DNA of 34,549 nt from a bacterium. GTDB taxonomy: Bacteria > Actinomycetota > Acidimicrobiia > Spongiisociales > Spongiisociaceae. Position numbers and translations under genes: made by a program. Under the pieces are notes generated by a model. The model made no database searches. It was not told the DNA's origin and saw only the letters and a program-made list of their open reading frames with translations. The DNA lies in assembly GCA_028821575.1 (NCBI GenBank), contig JAPPFW010000020.1, positions 1 through 34,549 of the forward strand. Direction: 5' to 3'. Below are positions 24,166 through 31,669 of this stretch, in pieces; position 1 is the first letter of the stretch, and each line of letters begins with the position of its first letter.

Positions 24166-25071
24166 TCAACCGCGGCGTCGGGCACTCGCCAGACCAGGGA
24201 GATCGAGCGGCGCAACGCCTCTCCGTATGACCAGCGTCACGGCCGCGAGTATGATCACGCCGCCCGCCAGCACCCAAGGGCTCGGTCGCTCGGCGAGCAT
24301 CAGCCAACCGGATACAGTGGCGAGCGGTGGGGTGGCGTAGATAGCGGAAGCGACCACCGAGGCAGGAGCACCCGCCAGCGCCTTCGCCCACAGAACAAAG
24401 CCGAGCGCGGAGGCACCAACGCCCAGGTACAGGGAGGCCAAGAGCGCGTCTGGCGGCGCGCCGACCACCTGCGGTACCACCCGGAGTGCCAACGGAAGCG
24501 CCGTGACGGTAGCCGACCACAAGGCCCACGTGACCACCTGGACGGGCCGGTATCGGGACATCAGCCGCTTCGTCATCACTATGTAGGCGGCATGCGCGAT
24601 AGCCGCGAGGACGACCAGAACCGCCGAGACTTCCAGCCGGATCCCGCCCCCTTGGCCGAACACCACCAGCACCAACCCGGGGAGTGCGGCCAGCAAACCG
24701 GTCCATCCCCACCCGGTGAGACGTTCGCCGATGATGCCCAGCGACATCAAGGCCACCATGATCGGGCACAACCCGAGAAGGATGGCCGCCGTTGCCGACT
24801 CCACCACCTCCAAGGCGGTGTTGAGAACCGACCAGTAGACGGTCATCCCCAGAACCCCCGATGTGAACACCCACCAGCGGTCGCCGCGGGCGGGTAATCC
24901 GACCCGTACGAATGCCGCCATGAGCGAGAGGGTCGCCGAGGCCATGAGTATCCGGAGGGTGGAGAGCGCCAGCGGATCGAAGTGGCGCAGTGCCACTCGC
25001 GCCACGGTGTATGAGGACGACCAGAGCAGGATCGCCGCGAATGCGGCAGCCAGGGCCACGCGTGAACCCAT
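24166..25071 (-). CDS. EamA/DMT-family transporter
   Basis: A 301-residue membrane protein with about ten hydrophobic segments in two similar halves, each an EamA domain (first from AALAAAFAAILLWSSSY, second from about residue 150 at VLVVLAAIAHAAY). WSSSYTVARVAL near the N-terminus and WALWSATVTALPL are typical of this family of metabolite exporters and importers. The position near mca and moaA shows no functional link. The substrate cannot be named from sequence; many relatives export amino acids or small metabolites. It stands alone, with 68 bases between it and the mca gene upstream on the same strand. Confidence 0.85.
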   Translation of the reverse strand: MGSRVALAAAFAAILLWSSSYTVARVALRHFDPLALSTLRILMASATLSLMAAFVRVGLPARGDRWWVFTSGVLGMTVYWSVLNTALEVVESATAAILLGLCPIMVALMSLGIIGERLTGWGWTGLLAALPGLVLVVFGQGGGIRLEVSAVLVVLAAIAHAAYIVMTKRLMSRYRPVQVVTWALWSATVTALPLALRVVPQVVGAPPDALLASLYLGVGASALGFVLWAKALAGAPASVVASAIYATPPLATVSGWLMLAERPSPWVLAGGVIILAAVTLVIRRGVAPLDLPGLASARRRG

Positions 25072-25139
25072 GACCGGACACGATACCCCGTCCTACCCGG
25101 TCGGACCGCCGGCCGGTCGCGGACCTTCCGGCGTGTCGC

Positions 25140-25985
25140 TCAGCGGATCCCGGTGAAGAGGTCCTCCTCCCGGAAGGGAACGTGAACCCTCGAGTAAAGG
25201 CGCTGGAACGCCTCGGTTCCGACCGCCGCGGGGAGGTCCGCCTCCGGCACCTGCAGCATGAACCAATCCTCGGGGATCTGGGAACGATGCGCTCGCAGGG
25301 CTTCGATCTTGAGATCCACCCATTCCGTCACGTCCACCATCGCGGTTATGTCCTCGTCGGGGGTACCCCACCCTTCGGATTCCGCCGCTTCCTCCTCGGT
25401 GATCAGACCCGCCGCCAACCGCGCCGCGGTCATGGCAGCCACCCTGGAGCGCGGCCAGGTGCTCATGTATAGCTTGGTAACCCTCCAGGGCTCCTCGCCC
25501 TCCTCCAGGGGGAACCTCCGTACGTCGTCGCTGCCGAAGAAGGCGGACATACCGATCCTGTGAACCTGGATGTGGTCGGGATGGCCGTATCCCCCAAAAG
25601 GGTCGTAGATGGTCAGAACCTCGGGTGTATACCGCCTGATGAGTTGAACGAGCCGGCCGGTCGCATCCATGAAGTCGGCCTGCCAGAAGGAGTCGGGATG
25701 CTGGTTGGGCTCGGTCCCCATCATTCCGGAGTCGCGAAATCCCAGGAAGTGATGGTTGGGTACGCCGAGCACGGCGAGGGCCTTGGCGATCTCCTCCGCC
25801 CTCAGTTCCACCAGGCGGGGTCGGAGTTCATCGGGATTGTCGTAGTTGTGGATCTCCCCCTCCGCCCCGTCGGTAGCGGTGACCACCACCACCTGCTCGC
25901 CCGACTGCAGATACTTGGCCAGCACACCTCCGGTGGAGGTGACCTCGTCGTCGGGATGGGCGTGGAAGCAAAGAAGTCCGGGCAT
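25140..25985 (-). CDS. mca: Mycothiol S-conjugate amidase
   Basis: A 281-residue zinc hydrolase of the PIG-L/LmbE family. The metal site is given by HAHPDDE (H10, D13) and GHPDH (residues 134-138). The length of about 280, the FRDSGMMGT segment and the NYDNPDELRPRLVELRAEEI segment fit Mca, which cuts mycothiol conjugates to a mercapturate and GlcN-Ins, more than the deacetylase MshB; the two are close relatives. Its presence implies that the host makes mycothiol, which is confined to actinobacteria. GGAG six bases before the ATG at 25985 supports the start. It is separated from moaA by 128 bases. Confidence 0.85.
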   Translation of the reverse strand: MPGLLCFHAHPDDEVTSTGGVLAKYLQSGEQVVVVTATDGAEGEIHNYDNPDELRPRLVELRAEEIAKALAVLGVPNHHFLGFRDSGMMGTEPNQHPDSFWQADFMDATGRLVQLIRRYTPEVLTIYDPFGGYGHPDHIQVHRIGMSAFFGSDDVRRFPLEEGEEPWRVTKLYMSTWPRSRVAAMTAARLAAGLITEEEAAESEGWGTPDEDITAMVDVTEWVDLKIEALRAHRSQIPEDWFMLQVPEADLPAAVGTEAFQRLYSRVHVPFREEDLFTGIR

Positions 25986-26113
25986 GGGATCTCCGGGTGG
26001 GGTATCGGACGTTTCGAAGGGTCAGGATAGATGGAACGGAGCCCTCCGCAGCCGCGCCGGCGGACCATCCCGGCGATATCGGGAACCACCGAAGCGGGGA
26101 TCCCGGTGCGGGT

Positions 26114-27121
26114 TCAACCGCCTATGTAGCTCATCTCGACCTTCGGAAGGTCGACCGTCGCCTCCGAACGGATCTCCGAGTACCGGTCCGTACGGAGCTC
26201 CCACACCCGGCGGACCATCCGGAGAATCTCCTCCTCACCCCCACCGCTTCGCAGCACGGATCGCAGGTCGGTCCCGTTGGTGGCGAACAGGCAGGTGTAG
26301 AGCACCCCTTCGGCGGATATACGCGCTCTGGTGCAAGTACGGCAGAAGGGCTGGGTCACCGACGCGATGAACCCTATCTCCCCCTGTCCATCCAGATACT
26401 CCCAGCGCCGGGCCACCTCACCCCGGTAGTTGGGCGCGGCCGGACGGATCGGGAACTCGGCGTCGATCCTCCCGATCAGTTCCGCCGCCGGTACCACGTC
26501 GTCGAGGCACCACCCGTTGGTAGCCCCTACGTCCATGTACTCGATGAAGCGCAGGATGTGACCGGTCCCCCGGAAGAACCGGGCCATGTCGACCACGCCA
26601 TGGTCGTTCACCCCCCGCTTGACCACCGCGTTCACCTTCACGGGCAGACCTGCCACGGACGCCGCCTCGATACCGTCGAGGACCGCCCCAACCGGGAAAC
26701 CGACATCGTTCATCGCCTGGAACACCGCGTCGTCCAGCGAGTCGAGGGACACGGTGATCCTGGTGAGACCCGCCGACGCCAGCGCACCGGCCTTCCGGGC
26801 GAGCAGCGACGCGTTCGTGGTGAGGGTCACCTCGCAACCGGTTGCCTCCACCAGCATCCCCACCAGGTCCTCGATGCCCCTTCGGAGCAGTGGCTCCCCT
26901 CCGGTGAGGCGGATCTTGCGAACTCCGAGCCGCTCGAACACCCGGGCCAGAGTGGTCAGTTCCTCGAAGTTGAGTAGTAGATCGCGCCTGAGAAACACGT
27001 AGTCGCGGTTGAAGATCTCGGCAGGCATGCAGTACCGGCACCGGAAGTTGCACCGGTCGGTCACCGACAGACGTAGGTCACGGAGGGGACGTCGCCAGGT
27101 GTCGACGGCTATAGGTTCCAT
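26114..27121 (-). CDS. moaA: GTP 3',8-cyclase MoaA (molybdenum cofactor biosynthesis)
   Basis: A 335-residue radical-SAM enzyme catalysing the first step from GTP to the molybdopterin precursor. The SAM cluster motif is CNFRCRYC (C24, C28, C31). The second, C-terminal cluster that holds GTP is C260, C263 and C277 in FCRTCTRARIS and YTC. TGGEPLLR and the C-terminal double glycine (SYIGG) are conserved in the family. The ATG at 27121 has no clear ribosome site. Other moa genes are not in the window. The gene is divergent from the Tad-like cluster. Confidence 0.95.
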   Translation of the reverse strand: MEPIAVDTWRRPLRDLRLSVTDRCNFRCRYCMPAEIFNRDYVFLRRDLLLNFEELTTLARVFERLGVRKIRLTGGEPLLRRGIEDLVGMLVEATGCEVTLTTNASLLARKAGALASAGLTRITVSLDSLDDAVFQAMNDVGFPVGAVLDGIEAASVAGLPVKVNAVVKRGVNDHGVVDMARFFRGTGHILRFIEYMDVGATNGWCLDDVVPAAELIGRIDAEFPIRPAAPNYRGEVARRWEYLDGQGEIGFIASVTQPFCRTCTRARISAEGVLYTCLFATNGTDLRSVLRSGGGEEEILRMVRRVWELRTDRYSEIRSEATVDLPKVEMSYIGG

Positions 27122-27195
27122 GTGCTACAGGTTACCGGCTCGACCGTCTGGAGTGCTACCGGAACTAAAAAATTACCAGTCTGCTCACCTACCTC

Positions 27196-27224
27196 TTGAT
27201 GAACACATACTCCCTATATATGTT
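27196..27224 (+). promoter_or_regulatory. Candidate sigma-70-like promoter for the Tad-like genes
   Basis: TTGATG (27196-27201) and TATGTT (27219-27224) are separated by 17 bases in the only AT-rich part of the moaA/tad intergenic region, about 45 bases upstream of the first start. Each box matches four of six consensus bases. Confidence 0.35.
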
Positions 27225-27268
27225 TCTAACAGCAGCAGCAGTTAGGCGTGTTCGGCAAGGGAACGGCA

Positions 27269-27709
27269 ATGGTAGGCGTACGAGAACCTTCGAGAATCGG
27301 TAGCAACTCGGCAGCCGGTACCTCCCGCCGTGTGCGCGCCCGAGGCCAATCGGGAGCTGCGGCGGTGGAGGTGCTGATGGCTATGGGAGTGGCCCTGTTG
27401 CTCACGCTCCTGCTCGTCAACGCCCTGTTGATGCTCTACGCACGCTCCGTCCTGCAGCACGCCGCCGACATCGGCGCCCGCAGCGGTGCACGATCGGGTG
27501 GTACCGAGAACAGCTGCGAGATCGCGACCGCGGAAGCCATCGAGAGACTGGCCGCCCTCTACGCCGGCAGTGCCGGAGTCGAGTGTTCTCGCGAGGCGCT
27601 GGTCACATCAGCCACCGTGACCGCCCTCCTCAAGCCGGTGCTCTCCAATCTCGGACCGGACTGGAACGTGACGATCCGGGCCACCAGCGCTACAGAGCCC
27701 GTACCTTGA
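27269..27709 (+). CDS. TadE-like membrane protein (first of three)
   Basis: A 146-residue protein with a basic N-terminus, the RGQSGAAAVEVL segment near residues 25-36 that resembles the TadE/TadF pseudopilin processing region, and one transmembrane helix (VLMAMGVALLLTLLLVNALLMLY). The rest would lie outside the membrane. TadE-like proteins are minor pilins of Flp/Tad pili. ATG at 27269 follows AAGGGA by seven bases; a GTG at 27248 is an alternative. It is the first of three overlapping genes, but the Tad motor, platform and secretin genes are not nearby. Mycobacterial Flp clusters also have several such small proteins. Confidence 0.65.
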   Translation: MVGVREPSRIGSNSAAGTSRRVRARGQSGAAAVEVLMAMGVALLLTLLLVNALLMLYARSVLQHAADIGARSGARSGGTENSCEIATAEAIERLAALYAGSAGVECSREALVTSATVTALLKPVLSNLGPDWNVTIRATSATEPVP

Positions 27710-28146
27710 TCCCGGCTACAGGTTGGCCGCCGTCCCGGACCGAGCGCGGGTCCGGCGCCGTCGAGTTGGTTCTCACCACGGCGTTGATCCTCATACCGAT
27801 GACCATGCTGCTCCTCAGCCTCCCGCTGATGGTGGCGTACCGGACCATGGGGGACGCCGCCGCCCGCGAAGCCGTGCGGGCTTGCGCCAACGCACTCGAC
27901 CCGTCATCCGGACAGCAGCGCGCCGAGAGCCTTGCTCGTCGCATACTGGGCGAACGAGGACTGTCGCCCCAAGCGATCGAGGTCATTGTTGACTGCCGGG
28001 CGGGCTGGGAACCCGGTGCGGTGGTGAGCGCCACTGTGTCGTTCCGGGCGCCCGTGATCGACGTGGTAGGCATCGGCAGCCTAGGTACGGTTACCTTTAG
28101 CCGGTCCTACCGGGAACGGATCGAGCCGTACCGGAGCTGGCCTTGA
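27706..28146 (+). CDS. TadE/TadF-like membrane protein (second of three)
   Basis: A 146-residue protein with RGSGAVELVL near residues 14-23, the TadE/F-type signal, followed by one transmembrane helix (TTALILIPMTMLLLSLPLMVAY) and an exported domain. No ATG begins the homologous region. The TTG at 27706 overlaps the stop of the previous gene as TTGA, so coupled re-initiation is likely. The next gene overlaps its end in the same way. The role is presumably a minor pilin or pilus-assembly protein. Confidence 0.6.
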   Translation: MIPATGWPPSRTERGSGAVELVLTTALILIPMTMLLLSLPLMVAYRTMGDAAAREAVRACANALDPSSGQQRAESLARRILGERGLSPQAIEVIVDCRAGWEPGAVVSATVSFRAPVIDVVGIGSLGTVTFSRSYRERIEPYRSWP

Positions 28147-28586
28147 AACGACGAGCCGTTAGCAATGCCTGCCTCGAGGGGGAAGGCGGCGCCGTGATCA
28201 TCTGGAGTCTCGGGCTCCTGCTACTCCTCTTCTTCGCAGGCGCTGTCGCGCTGGACCTGTGGCGCGTCGTCTCCAGCCATGGAACCTTGACCGCTGTCGC
28301 CGACAAGTCCGCGGTCGCGGGAGCTGCCGAGATCGACGCGCGCGCCCTCCGCAGCAACCAGCTGAGGCTGGTTCCCACCCGGGCGGTCACATCGGCGGAG
28401 GACTTCGCCCGGACACAGCCCGGGTGGGACGGCGGAGCCATGACGGTCCGGGCCACCGCCGATTCCTCTCAAGTCTCGGTCGAGGTGACGGGCCAGGTAC
28501 CGGTGACCCTGTTGAGGATGTTCACATCGGCCCGGGTGATAGAACTCACCGTTGACAGCCGGGCCTCGCCGGCTCTGTTCGAGTAG
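28143..28586 (+). CDS. Tad-like helicase-independent pilus protein (TadG-like N-terminus, third of three)
   Basis: A 147-residue protein with the segment GEGGAVIIWSLGLLLLLFFAG near residues 13-33, a single transmembrane helix of the Tad/TadG type, followed by ADKSAVAGAAEID, a pattern common in TadG-like proteins. Starts at the TTG at 28143, which overlaps the stop of the second gene as TTGA. The downstream domain has no recognised motif. It completes a set of three small membrane-anchored proteins probably exported together. Nothing in the call implies a helicase; the similarity is to Tad N-termini only. Confidence 0.5.
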   Translation: MKRRAVSNACLEGEGGAVIIWSLGLLLLLFFAGAVALDLWRVVSSHGTLTAVADKSAVAGAAEIDARALRSNQLRLVPTRAVTSAEDFARTQPGWDGGAMTVRATADSSQVSVEVTGQVPVTLLRMFTSARVIELTVDSRASPALFE

Positions 28587-28686
28587 TTGCCTGTGGTCGG
28601 AGTGGCAGGTATCAGGTGTCGGGTATCGGGCCGGACCGCTTCGCCGCAGAATCGTGCTTACGGCGCGCAGCCGCGAATATGCTGTT

Positions 28687-29223
28687 GTGCGCGTCGTAAA
28701 CTCGAGAAGCACCGCGGAGTTGACCCCGTCGGAAGCCGCCCGAATCAGAACCCTCCTTGACGAGGCATTCGAGGGCAGATTCACAGATGCTCTCTGGGGC
28801 CAAGCACTCGGAGGAGTGCATTTCTTCGTCGAGGAGGACAGCGTCCCGATCTCCCATGCTTCGGTCGTTCCTCGCCTGCTTGCCGTCCGAGACCGTGAGA
28901 TCAACACCGGGTACGTCGAGGCGGTCGGCACGCGGCATCGCGATCGGGGCAAGGGCCTGGCCCGGAGCGTTCTCGCGGCGGCCCAGCGTCATATCGCGGA
29001 CACATACGAGCTCGGAGCCCTACATTCCGTTCTGCCCACCTTCTACGAGCACCTGGGGTGGGAGCGCTGGCGCGGCCCCACCTTCGTGCGGACGGGTTCG
29101 GGTCTGATGCGGACTAGAACGGACGACGGGTGCATCCACATCTGGCGCGTCGTCGCGGCCACGGCCGCTCTCGACCTCGATGATCCGATCAGCTGCGAGT
29201 GGCGTCCCGGCTTCGTCTGGTAG
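28687..29223 (+). CDS. AAC(2')-like GNAT acetyltransferase
   Basis: A 178-residue GNAT-fold protein that resembles the aminoglycoside 2'-N-acetyltransferases of mycobacteria and Providencia along its length. Matching segments are LLDEAFEGRFTDALWGQALGG, HASVVPR, GYVEAVGTRHRDRGKGLA (acetyl-CoA loop RDRGKG), AYxLGAL-like YELGALHS, YEHLGWERWRGPT, TRTDDG and the C-terminal CEWRPGFVW. The family also acetylates peptidoglycan amino sugars, so native function may differ from drug modification. GTG at 28687 gives a length near 181; GTG at 28654 is an alternative. Expression and resistance cannot be judged from sequence. Confidence 0.75.
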   Translation: MRVVNSRSTAELTPSEAARIRTLLDEAFEGRFTDALWGQALGGVHFFVEEDSVPISHASVVPRLLAVRDREINTGYVEAVGTRHRDRGKGLARSVLAAAQRHIADTYELGALHSVLPTFYEHLGWERWRGPTFVRTGSGLMRTRTDDGCIHIWRVVAATAALDLDDPISCEWRPGFVW

Positions 29224-29260
29224 CGGAGCCCGGGTGTCTCCGGAGCTAGGATTCGAGCCG

Positions 29261-30187
29261 ATGGATGATCGACCAGCGCCGCAGGCACCTCGCTTCGGCG
29301 TCGTCGTGCCTTCCAGCGGTGCCCTCGCCCAACCGGAATCCATAGTCGCCGTTGCCCGTCGGGCGGAAGAGGTCGGGTTCGATTCGATCTGGGCGATCGA
29401 CCACATCGTCATCCCGGCCTCAGGCGTCTACGTATTCGGCGAAGACGTCTACGAGCAGTTGGTGGTGCTCGCCCATCTGGCCGCGGTCACCCAGCGTGTC
29501 CGGCTGGGGACGACTGTCATGGTGGTGCCCTACCGCAACCCCATCGTCACGGCCAAGATGCTCGCCACTATCGATGCGTTGTCGGGCGGGCGGCTGATCC
29601 TCGGAGTGGGATCAGGGTGGCTCGAGGAGGAGTTCGACGCGCTCGGCGTCGACTACCCATCCCGCGGTCCCGTAACGGACGAGGCGCTGGACACCTTCGT
29701 CAGCCTATGGACGCGCCGCGACGAAGGCCGTTCAGCAAGATTCGGGAATATCCGCTTCGCCCCGACACCGGTCCAGGATCCCCATCCACCCATCCTCATC
29801 GGCGGCAACAGCCGTCGCGCCATCCGGCGGGCGGTGGAATTGGGACAGGGCTGGCACCCCACGACGGTTCTGGGCAAGGCTGAGCTCTTCTCCCTCGTCG
29901 ACCACTTGCGGGCGAGTTGGGAGGCAGCGGGACGCCGCGGGAAACCTGAGATTGCGCTGGGGATCCCCGTTCTCGTCACGGAGTCGCCGCCGGATCCCGA
30001 GGAGACTTGGCTGGGAGCACGGATGGTGGCGGGATGGCCCGAGCAGATCGTCGCCGAACTCCGGGGGCTCGCCGAGTTCGTGACGCACTTCGTCATCCAC
30101 GTGGTGGCTCACACCCGCGAGGAGTTGATCGCCCAACTCGACCTGATAGCCCGGGACGTCCTTCCAGGTGCCCGACTACGCTCGTAA
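29261..30187 (+). CDS. LLM-class F420-dependent oxidoreductase
   Basis: A 308-residue TIM-barrel flavin/F420 enzyme of the luciferase-like monooxygenase family. FGVVVPSSG at the start, ARRAEEVGFDSIWAIDHIVIP (about residues 31-51), VRLGTTVMVVPYRNP, GRLILGVGSGWLEEEF and PPILIGGNSRRAIRRA are family signatures, and the LGVGSGW form is usual in F420-dependent actinobacterial members. The substrate is unknown. ATG at 29261 is chosen because homology begins there. It ends 30 bases before the decarboxylase gene on the same strand, so the two may be co-expressed. Confidence 0.85.
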   Translation: MDDRPAPQAPRFGVVVPSSGALAQPESIVAVARRAEEVGFDSIWAIDHIVIPASGVYVFGEDVYEQLVVLAHLAAVTQRVRLGTTVMVVPYRNPIVTAKMLATIDALSGGRLILGVGSGWLEEEFDALGVDYPSRGPVTDEALDTFVSLWTRRDEGRSARFGNIRFAPTPVQDPHPPILIGGNSRRAIRRAVELGQGWHPTTVLGKAELFSLVDHLRASWEAAGRRGKPEIALGIPVLVTESPPDPEETWLGARMVAGWPEQIVAELRGLAEFVTHFVIHVVAHTREELIAQLDLIARDVLPGARLRS

Positions 30188-30217
30188 ACCGGCGCGTTGC
30201 CAGGAGGGAGAGCATTG

Positions 30218-31600
30218 ATGGCTCGGGATTTCGTTCGTGCCTTCAACGAGAACATAGGGGTCAACACATCGGGTCGGCTCCAGGTCGAGGACGTGGACGC
30301 CACCGAACTCGCCGACAGGTTCGGAACCCCCCTCTACGTCATCTCGGAGGACCAGATCTACGCCAACGTCAAGAAGTGGCACGATGCGTTCGCGTCGCGG
30401 TATCCCCGTTCCGAGATCCTCTTCGCCACCAAGGCCAACAACAACCTCACCGTGAGGCGTATCTTCACCCTGGCCGGAGCCGGAGGAGACGCGTTCGGTC
30501 CGGGTGAGCTGTACCTGACGCTGCTCGCCGGGACCGATCCCCATCGGGTCGTCCTCAACGGATTCAACAAGCGGGATGAGGAGATCCGGATGGCCGTCGA
30601 GGCCGGCGCCGCCATCCATCTCGATGCCCCCGACGAGCTCGATGACGTGATCCGGGTGGCTCGCGACATCGGGATGAGAGCGCGCATCGGGATGCGGACG
30701 AGGTTGTTGTTGCACGACCTCGACGACATGGAGGCGGACTGGCCGCCCGGGATCAAGATCGGACCCGGCGTTCGCGAGATCAACAAGTTCGGGATCGCCC
30801 TCGACGATCTAGAGACGGTGTGCGAGCACGCTCTCCGTGCCCCCGAAGTCGAGCTCGTCGGGTTCCATCACCACGTCGGTCGCTGGGCGCCCGACCTGCG
30901 GGTCCACGAGGCGGTCGTGAAGGACCAGATGGAGGCCGCCGGAGCACTCAAGGACCGGTTCGGATGGGTGCCCGAATACTTCGACTTCGGCGGCGGGTTC
31001 GCGTGGGGAAGGCCGGAGGGTCACGGACCGATGGGATTCGACCGCGGCTCTCCGACCGCAGATGAGTTCGCCGAGGTGATGACCGCGCACTTCCGCGACG
31101 GACTCGACGCCCACGGCCTCGGCGAGCCCCGGCTGATGGTCGAGCCCGGACGCGGGATCTCGTCCGACATAGGCATCCTCGTTTCCCGTGTCGGCATGAG
31201 GAAGTCGTTCTCCGACGTGGGCCAGACCTGGATCGGACTCGACGCGAGCGAGAACCACCTGCTCAACATCCTGTCGGGCGGCTTCTACTACCACCCGGTC
31301 GTGACGGATCGGGTCAACGAGACACCCACCGAGACGGTCAACCTGGGGGATCCGCTGTGCTGGTTCGGCAACCTCGCACTCAATGTCCAGCTTCCACATG
31401 TGGAGCGTGGCGACGTCGTGGCGTTCCTGGACACCGGCGCCTACTGCGAGAGCAAGAGCCTGCAGTTCAACTCGATGCCCCGTCCGGCAACCGTGCTGGT
31501 CTCGGGTTCGAAGACCGAAATCATCACCGAGCGGGAGGTGCTCCAGGACGTCACGAGGCGCTTCCGCCTGCCTGCCCGGCTGATGCCCGGGCCGACCTAG
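30218..31600 (+). CDS. PLP-dependent decarboxylase, DAP/Orn/Arg fold III type
   Basis: A 460-residue alanine-racemase-fold decarboxylase. K72 in FATKANNN binds PLP. GDAFGPGEL, HHHVGRW, DFGGGFAW, VEPGRGI and the GAYC-SKSLQFN-MPRPATVLV C-terminal segment correspond to diaminopimelate decarboxylase (LysA) landmarks. Two differ: HxHIGS is HHHVGRW, and the catalytic CES-D motif appears as PLCWFGN, without the glutamate that helps bind diaminopimelate. A role other than lysine synthesis is therefore likely. ATG at 30218 follows AGGAGGGAG. It lies between an LLM oxidoreductase and a binding-protein gene, all on the plus strand, which hints at a small catabolic or modification pathway. Confidence 0.8.
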   Translation: MARDFVRAFNENIGVNTSGRLQVEDVDATELADRFGTPLYVISEDQIYANVKKWHDAFASRYPRSEILFATKANNNLTVRRIFTLAGAGGDAFGPGELYLTLLAGTDPHRVVLNGFNKRDEEIRMAVEAGAAIHLDAPDELDDVIRVARDIGMRARIGMRTRLLLHDLDDMEADWPPGIKIGPGVREINKFGIALDDLETVCEHALRAPEVELVGFHHHVGRWAPDLRVHEAVVKDQMEAAGALKDRFGWVPEYFDFGGGFAWGRPEGHGPMGFDRGSPTADEFAEVMTAHFRDGLDAHGLGEPRLMVEPGRGISSDIGILVSRVGMRKSFSDVGQTWIGLDASENHLLNILSGGFYYHPVVTDRVNETPTETVNLGDPLCWFGNLALNVQLPHVERGDVVAFLDTGAYCESKSLQFNSMPRPATVLVSGSKTEIITEREVLQDVTRRFRLPARLMPGPT

Positions 31601-31669
31601 CCCGCCGATGGCATCGCCGAGCCGAGCACGGCCTGACAACCGCCCATCATGCGATGAAAGAGAGAGCCC

